A DNA stretch of 64,000 nucleotides from Telopea speciosissima (GCF_018873765.1 NC_057919.1:66768984-66832983), one strand, 5' to 3'; shown: positions 12,071-22,583, counted from the first letter of the stretch. Translations and numbers: made by a program. Notes: generated from the sequence alone by a model not told the origin.

Positions 12071-12164
12071 ACATCTATCCCAGCCTTTCCACTTCACCAA
12101 CTGAGCTAATCGTACTGGTTAGAATCACTAACCAACTTCAGAGCAGAGAAAGATTGGAAGAAAC

Positions 12165-12772
12165 TTGGGGTGTCAATACCCAACCCGAATCGATGAAACC
12201 GGCCCGAACCAGCCCGAACCACACTGGACTGAACTCTTAATGGTTCAGTTCGGTTTGTGGATCCAGAGAGGCAAACGGTTTGGTTTGGTTTGGGCTAGCC
12301 CGACGGTGCATCGTTAGGCCCGAACCCAAACCGAACCGACCTAACCCGATAAATGAGTAAATTAGTAAATGCCTAATGCCCCATTGCCCCCTAAATGTGT
12401 TGTGATAGTTTCTCACTTTATCTCATATCCTTTGTTAGTGATTACCCAACCAATTGTATCCATAGGCCATAGGACATAGGATACAAAAATGCATTGTATT
12501 TGAAATATTTTATGTACTTATAAGAGAAAGAGAAGAAAAATTAGCACTAACCGAACCTTACTAGTTATATAAAACCGGTACCAAACCGAATCCAAACCGA
12601 TATCAACCCGTTATCATAAACCGAAACCGACACGAAACCAAACTGCACCGAAACCGAAACCGCACCGAAACTGAACATTTCTTAATGGTTTGGTTTCGGT
12701 TTCTATAAAAGTCACACCAAAATCGAAAAGCTCGAACCGAAACCGGCCCGAACCGGCCCGTTGACACCCCTA
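12165..12772. mobile_element. hAT-like non-autonomous element nested in the leader of the small gene
   Basis: The ends are TTGGGGTGTCAA and TTGACACCCCTA, which are inverted repeats with one mismatch. A perfect 8-bp direct repeat, GAAGAAAC, flanks the element (12157-12164 and 12773-12780), as expected for hAT. A 9-bp reading (GAAGAAACT) with slightly shorter ends would instead suggest Mutator. The inside is made of degenerate aaccgaaacc/cggcccgaacc words and has no ORF. The insertion lies 8 bp upstream of the GAAGAAAC-side junction and 16 bp before the ATG. Confidence 0.75.
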
Positions 12773-12788
12773 GAAGAAACTATCAGAG

Positions 12789-12995
12789 ATGGAGGGTAGA
12801 TCTGGTGAAGGAGCCGTTCAGTATCAAGCCAAGGCACCCAGCTGGATCGATTTGCAGAAGAACAAGAAGAAAGGGTCATCAGTACTTCCACCAAGGAGGA
12901 GGTCGGTGAAGAAGCAGATGTATGATTATATAGCTCAAGTCTTGATTTCTGCGCTAAATAGTTCCCTGTCCGAAACAGAGATCAATCATCGATGA
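12789..12995 (+). CDS. Small basic protein of unknown function, carried by a MULE
   Basis: The ORF is 68 residues and intact, with no signal peptide and no membrane segment. A basic central region reads APSWIDLQKNKKKGSSVLPPRRRSVKKQMYDYIAQVL, which I give as two motifs: APSWIDLQKNKKKG and PPRRRSVKKQMYDYIA. This looks like a conserved short plant protein, but I cannot assign a family. It lies between the MULE terminal repeats with its own TATA motif upstream, so it appears to be a captured gene with its promoter. The nested 608-bp element now sits in its presumed leader, which may alter or abolish expression. Confidence 0.55.
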   Translation: MEGRSGEGAVQYQAKAPSWIDLQKNKKKGSSVLPPRRRSVKKQMYDYIAQVLISALNSSLSETEINHR

Positions 12996-13220
12996 TTATT
13001 GTGTACACTACAGATATGTGAGCAAGAGATTTTGAGAATTTCAGTAGTTATGAAGTGTTAGATTAAAAGAGTCAGATTTCGATTTTCCATTTGTTGTACA
13101 TAAAGAGATGTAGATTGTTGTATCAGTGAATGTAAATGAAGTGTTTTTTTTCCTTTTCTTTCGTTTTGGCCCATCATTCCCCTATCATTTCCGTTGTGCT
13201 AAGAAAAGAAAAGGGTCTGT

Positions 13221-13460
13221 CATGATGTTGGAACTTGAAATTCTCCCCTGTTTTTTGAGAGAGAAGAAAGAGGTTTGATTGTTACAGTGACCAGAAGCCG
13301 CCAATTTGTAGTTGCAGAGTAGAGCTTTAACATTATTTATCATGATGTTGGAACTTGAAATTCTCCCCTGTTTTTTGAGAGAGAAGAAAGAGGTTTGATT
13401 GTTACAGTGACCAGAAGCCGCCAATTTGTAGTTGCAGAGTAGAGCTTTAACATTATTTAC
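13221..13460. repeat. Near-perfect 120-bp tandem duplication
   Basis: Two adjacent units, 13221-13340 and 13341-13460, differ only in their last base. The pair lies inside the MULE between the small ORF and the right terminal repeat, and the near identity implies a very recent duplication. Confidence 0.95.
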
Positions 13461-13765
13461 CACCGAGGAGGAAGAAGAAGAAGGAGGAGGAGAAGAAGAA
13501 GGAGAAGGAGAAGGAGATGGAGAAGGGACGGTGATGGGGTGGGAGTTTTTTACAATTACCACCCCAAAAAAGGTATTTTGGTCTTAAAAAATTCGTGACA
13601 ACGGTACACTCTCACGAGTAATCCTTCCCGTTACGGGTCTGTAACAGTGGGGCCAGTTAGTTATTAGTATGCAAGGGAGGCTAACATTTGTTTCAACGTT
13701 TTTGAAGAGGTAATAGTAAATATGAAAAATTTTGGGATGGTAACTGTAAAAAACCCTTGTAATAA

Positions 13766-14868
13766 TGGTAAATATGTACATTTATGAATTAATTTACTTA
13801 TTATAAGAAGACGCCTCTTACCAGTGGTTTGAGAGATCTGATAGTGATACAACATCCAGTGTTCTAATCTGGTGACTCAACACAAGCTTCTCCATATATA
13901 AGGTCCCTGTATAGTGTGGCAAACTTTACCTTAGAGCAGGTCTCCCATACATTCATAAAGGTGAAAGATGATGAAAACATTTAGAAACGTAGTACAATTT
14001 GTCGACACCATGTAGTTGAGATTTTCTTGATTTCTGGGTTATTTTCCTTCCTCTTACTTTTATGTTTCATTTTCCATTTTTCACTTTTCTTATCTCATTT
14101 CTTCATTTTTATTCTTCATTCCTCTTACTTTCATTTCCCTTTGTTAAGACCTCAGTTTTCCCTACTTTGTTTTTGAAAGGATTCATGTGATTGACCCCAT
14201 TTAGTTGGGATAATGCTGAGTTGTTGTTGTTGCCTATTGGAAAAGGCTAAGCAGTATATTCCTGTGTTTTATAAGAAAAAAACCTTTATGTGAAACCAGA
14301 GAAAGGAAAGAGAAAAAGGCAAGAGTCCTTCACCTGAAATAAAAACCTCTCATGATTCCAGTTTATACTTTGACAAGTAGGCAGTTAAGAATGGGATATG
14401 TTAAATGAAAGAATAGGATTTGTGGGCAACTAAAAGTAGTTTTTTGTGAAGCTTAGGGGGGTTGAGTGGAGTTACTATGCATCCAAGTTGGGTGGGAAAA
14501 ATCTGTTCTGAAGTGATGGGTTAATTGAGATGGATGTGAGAATCGTTTAAGAAGGTCAACCCAAATGATGGTGGGAAGTTTTGAAGATAGGAGTCAGTCT
14601 CACTATTCAGAATTTCAGATTCGAGAATTAGGAATATCATGATAGAAGGTAGGGACTACAATTTGATTTAGTTTTTATTAAAGCAACTCAATATCCTAAC
14701 TACTAGCATCATGTACTGTTAAACAACTTAAATCATTGCACTAATTATGCATTTTTCTCACTATTCAAATCCACTCCATTTGGGCCCTCTACTTGTCCTT
14801 AACAGTTTCAAGTTGGACTATATCATCCTTTGTCATTTGTACAGTCATTAGTCTTCATTATACATTAT
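13766..14868. other. Intergenic DNA right of the MULE
   Basis: No gene is seen. A fragment at about 14195-14230 (CCCATTTAGTTGGGATAA followed by GTTGTTGTTG) resembles a SINE 3' end with a (TTG)n tail and matches the fragment near 7828. Confidence 0.4.
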
Positions 14869-14930
14869 GACTCTCCCCAGGCCCCTTATTGGCAGGAGTC
14901 TCGTGCACTGGGTACGCCCTTTTTTTTTTT
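14869..14930 (+). mobile_element. Au-type SINE 3' fragment
   Basis: The stretch ends with tcgtgcactgggtacgccc followed by a T run, the characteristic 3' end of the widespread Au SINE family. The tRNA-related head is missing, so this is a 5'-truncated copy. Confidence 0.7.
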
Positions 14931-15713
14931 CCTTACCAGTGCTACAATCTGGTCTGGAAAGAATTCATATATATGGTGAGATCACTACTCTCATTCAAAT
15001 ACTCCTGAAAACTTTCACAATATGCTTGAGAATTATGGCTTCTCTAGTTCCAAAAGGGGAAAAAAAGTATGGCTTTTCTATGGGCCAAATCCCAATCTTT
15101 TAAACTAAAAGTCATTAGTAAACTAGAAATTTAGGGAATTATTTGATTTTAACATGACAAGATATCCCTAGTGACTAAGTGCAAAGGAGTAAGGTATGAT
15201 TAGATGTCTTGATCTACTAAGGGCAAAAGAAAATTTTCTGAACTTTCAGCTCTTCTGCAAATCCACATTAACATGTCAATCATAAATGAACTAGAAAATA
15301 GGGTCTGGAACCAACATTTCATGACAGCAGCTTATATGTTTACCAATGCAGAATACAGTATACAGAATGCAGAATGAGCCCCTCTTCACAAACCTACAAC
15401 TGGTACATAACAGTTACAAAATTTTCTTACAACTATCTAGCTTAGGAGTGAAGTACAAAGGAAAGATAAGAGCTATACTAACCAGAAGAAAGAAAGTGAT
15501 GTAAACAATTCCTGTTAAGGGTCAAAATCGCAATTAGCAAGTGCGTAGAAAGCCTTTCCAGGGGAGAAATTGCTTAGGACATAAGTAGTCATATTAGGTC
15601 ATACTATGCTTTTGTTCTTGTGGCACTTCTGGCATCCTGGAAGGCCTGCATAAAATTCTTGAATCCAACAAAATAAACATCCTTAGTGAGTGAAAAATGA
15701 ATTTGTCAATCAC
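14931..15713. other. Intergenic DNA between SINE copies
   Basis: The stretch is AT-rich with no gene or RNA gene recognised. Confidence 0.3.
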
Positions 15714-15728
15714 ATACAAAGACGACAA

Positions 15729-15973
15729 TGGGAAGTAAGGCTGCGTACATTTGGCCCTCCCAGACCCTGCAATAGTGAGAGCTTTTTGTATTGGGACACT
15801 CTTTTTAGTGGGTAAGCCTTGGCGTAAAGGTTAAATTGTGCTATTGCAATCACTAGGTTGTGGGTTTGAAACATGGAAACAACCTCTCCATGAAGTAGGG
15901 GTAAGACTGCGTATATTTGCCCCTCCCAGACCCTGCAATAGTGGGAGCCCTGTGCACTGAGACGCTCTTTTTA
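15729..15973 (+). mobile_element. Dimeric Au-type SINE inside one target duplication
   Basis: A 5'-truncated SINE 3' half (about 15730-15815) is directly followed by a nearly full copy (about 15820-15973). The second copy has B-box-like ggttgtgggtttgaaac and the Au tail (gcgtatatttgcccctcccag ... gtgcactgagacgctcttttt). One pair of 15-bp direct repeats, atacaaagac(g/a)acaa at 15714-15728 and 15974-15988, flanks both units together. This suggests insertion as one dimer. Confidence 0.7.
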
Positions 15974-15988
15974 ATACAAAGACAACAA

Positions 15989-16378
15989 CAAAAGAGTAAT
16001 CATGCAGCCGTAAGAAAGTGAATTCTGTTTGAGATATCTGTAGTCTGATGTGCTTTACAATATTTTGGTTTCATTTTCAGAGTTTCTCATCTCCTCATCT
16101 TCATCTAATAATGGGAAAAGAGAAGGAAGACATAGAGATATATATAAATGATTTAGTCATAAAGACTATTCTTATTCATTGAAAACCATGAGAACACAGA
16201 ATACTTGAGAAGGAAACATTGATGCAAATACATATATAATGAGTCAGGAATGCCTAAAAATTTCTTTTTCTTTTTTGTAAAAAGGGGGGAGAGGGAGGTG
16301 AACAGTCAAAAGAAGGATTCATAAGAATGAAGATCATCATGGATGTTGATCATCATGTGCATGCATTCAAAAGATCAA
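15989..16378. other. 3' flank of nicotianamine synthase
   Basis: No other gene is seen. The stretch contains AT-rich 3'-UTR-like sequence for the minus-strand gene that follows. Confidence 0.3.
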
Positions 16379-17338
16379 TCAAGAAGTTTGCTCCTCAATA
16401 GCCAACTCTTCAATCATGTTGCCATGGTTGAGGGGATTAAAAGCTTGAATCTCAGAACACTTGCCAGGTAGAATTATAGGTCCAAGGCCTTGTTGATCCA
16501 ATGAAAGGACTGGAACTGGGTATTTGCGAGCGATCACCACCGAGTTTATCACTTCGTCGGTTGGATGATAAATCGATAACACCTCAAAGCCTCGAAGATC
16601 ACAGGGTTCAACAATTGGGTAGAGGAAAGCCCTGGCACCATGAGCACTCCTAAGCATGAGGAGAGCACCAGGAGCCATATGCTTGTTAAGGTGTTCGATG
16701 ATTTGGGTCTTCTCTTCCTTGTCCATACCCACAAGGGCTGCCAAGAAAACAACTTCATAGTCTCTAAGAGCAGTGGAAACCTCCATGATATCACTAGTAT
16801 GGAAGAACATACGTTGAGAGAGGTCAGGATCAGAGGAAATCAAATTAAGGGCAAGTGAATTGGCTGAAGCATCAATATCATAGTTATGGAAAGTGGTGGT
16901 TCGAAGGTGATTGGAAGCCAAGACTATGGAGGTGAGGGGAAGAGGACCAGAGCCGATGAAGGCAACACTAGTAGGGACATGGGTGAAGTGGTCGATGAGG
17001 AGAGTGAATTCAAGGTGACTGAGTTTGAGGTAATTGGAGTAGTAAGGGAAGAGTTTGATATGGTCAAGTGGGTTATGGAAAGAACCCAAAAGGGAAGAGA
17101 AATGAGATTCCAATAGACCCTCAGCTTCTCCACAGAGTCTAATGAGTTTGGACCGAATGTGTTGGACATGGTTGGAAAGCTTGGCGACATCGATTGGGAT
17201 TGGTGGGATACATGTGTGAACAAGCTGTGTGAAGAGCATGTCGACATGTTTTGATGGTTTCAGGGATTCGAGGTTTGAGATGCTTTGGTAGATCTCACAG
17301 ATCTTCTCTACAACTATGTCTTCATCTTGGCAACCCAT
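16379..17338 (-). CDS. NAS: Nicotianamine synthase
   Basis: This intact, intronless 319-residue ORF has the usual length and structure of plant NAS. The enzyme joins three S-adenosylmethionine aminocarboxypropyl groups into nicotianamine, a chelator of Fe, Zn and Cu used for phloem and cell-to-cell metal transport. Family hallmarks are visible: LFPYYSNYLKL (about residues 96-106), the SAM-binding VAFIGSGPLPLTS (125-137), NYDIDASAN (152-160), VFLAALVGMDKEEK (about 197-210) and RSAHGARAFLYPIVEP (about 231-246). The start is the first ATG after a short leader, and a TTAAATA TATA-like motif lies at about 17451-17460 on the minus strand. No frame lesion is seen. Which NAS clade it belongs to is not resolvable here. 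Confidence 0.96.
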   Translation of the reverse strand: MGCQDEDIVVEKICEIYQSISNLESLKPSKHVDMLFTQLVHTCIPPIPIDVAKLSNHVQHIRSKLIRLCGEAEGLLESHFSSLLGSFHNPLDHIKLFPYYSNYLKLSHLEFTLLIDHFTHVPTSVAFIGSGPLPLTSIVLASNHLRTTTFHNYDIDASANSLALNLISSDPDLSQRMFFHTSDIMEVSTALRDYEVVFLAALVGMDKEEKTQIIEHLNKHMAPGALLMLRSAHGARAFLYPIVEPCDLRGFEVLSIYHPTDEVINSVVIARKYPVPVLSLDQQGLGPIILPGKCSEIQAFNPLNHGNMIEELAIEEQTS

Positions 17339-17471
17339 GTCGACACTATGAACACACTATGAGGTTAGAAAGTCTTCTTCCCCTTCTCTGTTTTACTTTG
17401 AAAGGTAAACTAAACCAGGCAGGACACACTTCAATATCTCCAATGTGGGTCTTTATTTAAGAACACAAATA

Positions 17472-17486
17472 ATGTGGGACCCACAT
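17472..17486. promoter_or_regulatory. Palindromic TCP-type site in the NAS promoter
   Basis: The sequence atgtgggacccacat is a perfect palindrome around a central base. It contains the class I TCP consensus GGNCCCAC in both orientations. It lies about 135 bp upstream of the NAS ATG, just upstream of the TATA-like motif. Function is inferred only from the motif. Confidence 0.4.
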
Positions 17487-17629
17487 AAACAAAGAGAAAG
17501 AGAGATATGATTGGTTGTGTAATTATATAATTATGAGACGAAGCCTTTGTTTATTATATTATGTTATGTGTACTATTTTAGGTCATGACATGTTTGCTTA
17601 AAAGAATGAAAGAGAGAATGAGCACATAT

Positions 17630-19644
17630 ATATATGTATTTATGATAAAGAGAAATATATTAAAAACAAACTAAACGAAAAATGTAAAGATTTTTTAGTC
17701 TGGGCATGCTTCGCTAGATTAAAGGCTATAGTTATACAAAAGTTGTCTCCCTGTCTGTTATAGCATATATCTTGGGATATTAGATATATAAATTAAGTCT
17801 TTTATAAGATGCCAAGGCCAAGGAGATTTGGTTGGAGATGGAAGAACATCAGTGATCTATTGGTTGGAGCACCACACTTCTTTTATCTTCAACCCCATAC
17901 TGATAGCATGGTCGAGGCCTGATCGGATGCTCATTAGTTCTAGTTCCATATGAGTAGTAGCAGTTATATGCCCAGCAGCAAAACATCTGAACTTTCCATC
18001 TAACAAAAAGATATAGGACCATCCTGCCAAAGTTAGTCCAGGTGTATGGTATCCTGCACAGATTAAAATAGGAAAGTTAAGTTTTGGTAATGAAGAGAAG
18101 GAGTCAAAAGATGGACTTAAGAAATCCTCCTCAGAACTACAATATGCATTATGGGACGAAATTAATGGTGGGGATACTTTCAAATCAGCTAACCACTGTT
18201 TAACCTGTTTCAACACCCAAATTGGATCAGGCTTTTCTGACCCAATGACTACCTTGTTCCTGATTGTTCAAATAAAGTAACAAGTAATAATAAAAACACT
18301 AAAAAATAAAATCAGAGATTGTTTATCTAAAGTACGGTTGAAAAGGATTGCCAAGCAAAAATCTTTTAGGGATGGATGATCCAAAAACTCAGTTCACAGC
18401 CCCAAAGGTCCAGCTACCCAAATATGTTTAACCCAATCGCAAGATAGGAATAAGTGCCATAAGGATTCAACACAATTCCCACATAGAGCACAGGAGGGGT
18501 CAATCTGAAGCCATTTGGATAGAGTAGCCTTGATTGGAAGACCAGCATTTAGCACCCGCCAGAAGAAGATTTTAAATTTGGGGTGAATCTTAAGCTTCCA
18601 GAAGAATTTCCACCAAGAGGCGATAAAAAAGTAATTATTGGTAACAAAAACAAAAATTAGCTCTTTAGCAGCCAGTTTAGTGCTAAAAATTCCATTCTTG
18701 GCCCTGGTACACCAACTGTCCTCAGAAGTAGATGGAATTACCTGTTGAATGTGAGATGAGATGTGCAAAGGTAGTAAATCGTTTAGTAAATCAGATTTCC
18801 ATCTAGATCCCATGGTAACAAAATCAACCTTCCTAATTCGATCAGAAGGATTAATGGAGTTCAACGGATAGTTTATCAGCCTACCAGGCTGAGAAGGGAT
18901 CCAATGGTCAGTCCAAAAAAAAGTAGATTTGCCATTACCTATTTTTCGGACCACGATTTTCTCTAGGGATGGAATGATATGAGAGATACTGTTCCAAGTC
19001 CAGAAGCCCTTCCTCGCACGAGTTTTGGGATCAAAGATTGAGAGTTTAGGAAAGTATCTAGCTTTTAGAACACGAGACCATAAAGAAGAACAATCAGTGA
19101 TAAGTCTCCAACCTAATTTCATTAGTAAGGCTTTATTGTGGTATTCAGCCTTATGAAACCCCACTCCCCCCTCTAGCTTTAGGGAGACACATTTTATCCC
19201 AGGAAATGAGAGCAGATTTTTTCTTCTTTTTCCCCAAATTTCCCAACCAAAAATTAAGACAAATAGAGTCAATATTACGACAAACTTTAAGGGGAAACAA
19301 GAAATAATTCATTAAATATGCTGGAGTAGAAGTTAGCACAGATTGAATTAAAACATTATGCCATGCATAAGATAAAAAATTGGATTTCCATGAGGAAAGC
19401 TTTCTCTCCATTCTTAAAACAACTCCACTCAATTCCTTCACTTTAGACCTGCAATGGAAAAGGTTAGTTCCCAGATAAATGGAGTCTTTAGACATTTCCT
19501 TAATACCCATTAGAGAACTAAGGTGAATTTTGTCCCTGGAGGAGACATTCCTGCTGAAGTGAATTCCACTCTTGGAGAGAAATGGGGTAGTTTAATTAAG
19601 AGGTATGGGCTGAGGGGACATCCCTGTCGGATACCCCTCGAGGT
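17630..19644 (-). mobile_element. 5'-truncated LINE insertion with 15-bp target duplication
   Basis: A perfect 15-bp direct repeat, agaatgagcacatat, flanks the segment (17615-17629 and 19645-19659). The interior encodes LINE ORF2 C-terminal domains on the minus strand. No clear T run (poly-A tail) follows the left repeat, only AT-rich sequence, so the tail is short, decayed or absent. The locus around the target also has a local duplication of a motif starting acatgtttg.ttaaaag. Confidence 0.8.
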
Positions 19645-19645
19645 A
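17857..19645 (-). pseudogene. LINE ORF2 remnant (RT end, zf-RVT, RNase H)
   Basis: From the minus-strand 5' side, the remnant begins at the RT motif RGIRQGCPLSPYLL-like (about 19640-19600). The connection region follows, then a zf-RVT-type segment with FFWRVLNAGLPIKATL and the cysteines of CALCGNCVESLWHLFLSC (about 18560-18430). An RNase H-like end follows (18216-17857, ...HITATTHMELELMSIRSGL). At least two frame changes and a missing first RNase H aspartate show that it is dead. The endonuclease and most of the RT are missing through 5' truncation. Confidence 0.85.
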
Positions 19646-19680
19646 GAATGAGCACATATTTGCTATAACATGTTTGGTTA

Positions 19681-19711
<31 letters not shown>

Positions 19712-19737
19712 TTGGTCCCCACCAATTTTGATCTGAA

Positions 19738-20016
19738 CCATGGTTTGAGGAACCGGTAACGGATCGGTCGATCCGACCAATTTGTATCCGTATCAGTGGA
19801 GATCAATACCAATCCCTGACCGATCTCGTATTAGTGGATCGGTATGGACAAGGGTAGAAATGAAAAAAAAAAAAAAAGTATTTTTTTTTATGAAAATAGA
19901 GCGGATCCAGGCCGATATAGCCGATCCAGATCGGTTGATCCAAACGGATACAGCCAATCTAGATCGGTATCGACAAAGGCCGATACCGATACTGATACAT
20001 AAAACCCTGATCTGAA
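19738..20016. repeat. Member of a GATCGG-rich dispersed repeat family
   Basis: The unit starts aaccatggtttgaggaaccgg, is full of GATCGGTATC-like words, has a central A/T run, and ends near ataccgatactgatacataaaac. Related but diverged stretches occur near 20870-21120, 26500-26690, 34850-35330, 49130-49290 and 50700-51020. No ORF is credible. The transposon class is not clear. Confidence 0.55.
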
Positions 20017-20126
20017 TTGGTCCCAACAACCGTTCTCAATTTTTGATAGGTCCTATTCTATTCTATTTTAAAGGAAAACAGATGTGAATGACGACTTGAA
20101 CCTTATTAAGACCTCCTAGTAGCAAT

Positions 20127-20355
20127 TAGGGGTGTAAATGAATAGCCAAAATCCGTTTCTGTATCCGTGTCCATATCCGTTTAGCACTATCCGAATCCAT
20201 CTGAAAGCTAAACGGATGCAAATACGGATAGACTATAGCTATTCGAAAAGCTATATTTACATGTAAATTAACAAAATATCTAATCCGTATCCGTGTCCAT
20301 ATCCATTTAGGGATATAACACTATCCAAACTGAATCCGATCCGTTTACATCCCTA
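20127..20355. mobile_element. hAT-like MITE
   Basis: The 229-bp element has ends TAGGGGTGTAAA and TTTACATCCCTA, inverted with one mismatch. Flanking 8-bp repeats are GTAGCAAT (20119-20126) and GTAACAAT (20356-20363), 7/8 identical. The interior repeats ATCCGTATCCGTGTCC-like words and has no coding capacity. Confidence 0.75.
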
Positions 20356-20363
20356 GTAACAAT

Positions 20364-22199
20364 GGGCTTTTAAGCACCACAGCTACCATTTGTTCACAAA
20401 AAGTATAAGACCCCACAAAAAGGATTGTTTGAGTTAAACAGTGAAAGAAGAGCAGAAACTACAGCCAAAGAGGAAGTTGCATGATATTGTTGACCAATTG
20501 GGATCAAACCCATGGGGCCACGAGGCCTCATAACCATGAGACCTAATTGTGTGAAGGGGGCAGTCACTAGTGGCACAGGCATTTTGGGCCTTCAGGTCAA
20601 TACCAGTAGGGTTGGTATCAGTGAGGATTTGAGGTCCTTGTCTACCCCACTTGTGAGAAAAGGAACCAAATCTGTGAAAAGTATTGAGAAGTCGCTATTT
20701 GTTACTCGCTTAAATCTTAAGCCGTCTCAAAAGCTACGAGGACTATGTGGGTTATGCCAGGGTTCTCAACATGTGTCTCCTGCTCTCCTTCCTCTTTAGA
20801 AAAGATCTCTTTGTCCTCTTGTGTCTAGTCTTACGATTGGTGTATGCCACTAGTTTACCAAAAGCTGGCAACATGGCCAATCAATAAGGAACCGATTTGG
20901 GTTGGTATCGGTAATATATCAGTTTCGATCTGATTTTCTATGTTTGGTTTATTTCTGATTGATTTGGTGCTGTCCCGTTTCAGCCAGTCTGATAAGAAAC
21001 CGATTCGGTTTGGGTGAATGCTTTCGATCAGTTTGACCGGTTCATTTTTGGGTTTGACACCTCCAGCTAAAACCATCCGGTCTTATATGGATGGTTTAAG
21101 TAATCGGAACCAGATTGGGTGCATTGCCCGATTTGGATTTTTTTAAAAAAAATTTGATCCTGATTTGAGTTGATTTTTTAAAATCTTTTGTTGAATAGGT
21201 GGTGAATCATGTTTTGTCTTTGTTTTTTGTTATTGTTTCCTTCTTTTATTCGGTATAATAGCAGAAAAACCAACAAAATTTATCTCTTGAAGATTTCCAA
21301 TTGTATTGAATTAAAAATTTTATAAATACAGAATTTGAAACTTTTTTGTTTGTTTGTTTGTTTGTTTTTTTTTTCTGAGTCCAATTTTTAGGGTTTCAAC
21401 TGATTCTCGGGTTCTCACTGGCTGATTTGATCAATCTAAATTATTAGATTGGAATCGGTGGAAGTCGATCCAATGTTCCATTCCGTGTACTTGAGCCATA
21501 CTAGTATGAGGGAAGAAAAGAAAGGTATTTAGGGGTATTTCTATAAAGGTAAAAGATTTGTACAATGCTAGTTTTATTTCAAAATTACATGCTGGCACCC
21601 TCATAAGATTGAGATTAACGTAGTACACCCCCTGTAAAATGTCTCATATGCCCCTTATTTTTGTTGTCCCATATGCCCCTCTTCCAAGGCATGAAACAAC
21701 GCACTGTCTGTGTAGTAAACCCTCTCCCTTCTATAAATATAAATACATCAGGTTGACTAAGGTACCCTTGACACTTCTTTTTTGCTCTTGATATGTTGAT
21801 TTTAAATGAATTGAAAACAAGTTTTAAAATACCTTTGTTTGTCTTTCACAAATGTTGAATCCACAATCTTCGATGTTGCTTTTAGCAAAGTATATGACTG
21901 GGAGAACTTTAGTCTCACATTAGAAATGGAATAGAATGAAGTGAGCTTTATATATTAAAATGAGAACTATAAGGGTAGGGTTTCATGAAATTAAGTAAGG
22001 TGCATTATGCTCTCTTATCTATGGGGTTTGGGGTTTATTTCTACATACATGAGCCGAGCCAGGGCATGATGCAGTGTGGTGCTATTGTGTGGTTTCTTTT
22101 TTGTTGGCGGTTCAATGCATAAAATTGTTCTTTTTTTTTATCTACATTGGATTTTATTTTTTATACGTTGGCCACAATACGACAACATCAACCAAGGAA
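20364..22199. other. Gene-poor repeat DNA
   Basis: No gene is supportable. It includes a diverged GATCGG-family stretch (about 20870-21120). At 21905-21950 an AGTCTCACATTAG word is followed by a TATA-like tttatata, an arrangement seen in some plant LTRs and snRNA promoters. An ORF-like stretch at 20512-20799 has no recognisable domain. Confidence 0.35.
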
Positions 22200-22583
22200 T
22201 ATCTCTCCTCTATATATAGAGGACGTCCTTAACACTTTAGATAGAAATTTCTTAGTGCTCTCTCTCTCTCCCCCCTATTGTGTGTGTGCATTCAAGATAC
22301 ACATTACTATTTTCTATTCTATTTTACCAATTTTGTTTCAAAACTTTGTTCGAGCTTGAGCACAACTTTGTAGAACTTGAAGGGAAAGGGGTATCTCTCC
22401 TCTATATATAGAGGATGTCCCTAACACTTTAGATGGAAATTTCTAAGTGTTTTCTCCCTCTCTACTCTTGTGAGTGAGTGTGCATTCAAGATACACACTA
22501 CTATTTTTCATTTTGTTTTGCCAATTTTTTTTTTCAAAGTTATTTTGGGTTTGAGCACAATTTTATAGACCTTGAGGGCAGAC
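22200..22583. repeat. 192-bp tandem duplication with a palindromic TATA
   Basis: Two diverged units with a period of about 192 bp (22200-22391 and 22392-22583) share tctcctctatatatagagga, gcattcaagatacac and gagcacaa blocks. Each opens with the same palindromic TATA-like word, as a promoter-bearing LTR end might. Confidence 0.7.

Larger units (their letters stand above)
11683..13756. mobile_element. Mutator-like element (MULE) carrying a small gene
   Basis: Long terminal inverted repeats of about 240 bp (left about 11683-11925, right about 13515-13756) match well over their length. Both ends are GGGTTTTTT/AAAAAACCC. A perfect 9-bp direct repeat, ttgtaataa, flanks the element (11674-11682 and 13757-13765), as expected for Mutator transposition. 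The inside holds no transposase. It carries a TATA-like promoter, an intact 68-codon ORF, a nested hAT-like element and a 120-bp tandem duplication. It fits the definition of a gene-carrying, Pack-MULE-like element. Confidence 0.85.

Noticed and set aside
13185-13562. 125-codon minus-strand ORF with a Pro/Ser run
   Set aside because: It is produced by the 120-bp tandem duplication plus the GA-rich part of the MULE arm. The repeated protein segment only reflects the DNA repeat.
16640-17247. ORFs antisense to nicotianamine synthase
   Set aside because: The minus-strand NAS frame has all family motifs; the others have none.
20512-20799. 95-codon plus-strand ORF
   Set aside because: No recognisable domain, no conserved context, and surrounded by repeats; kept only as a note.
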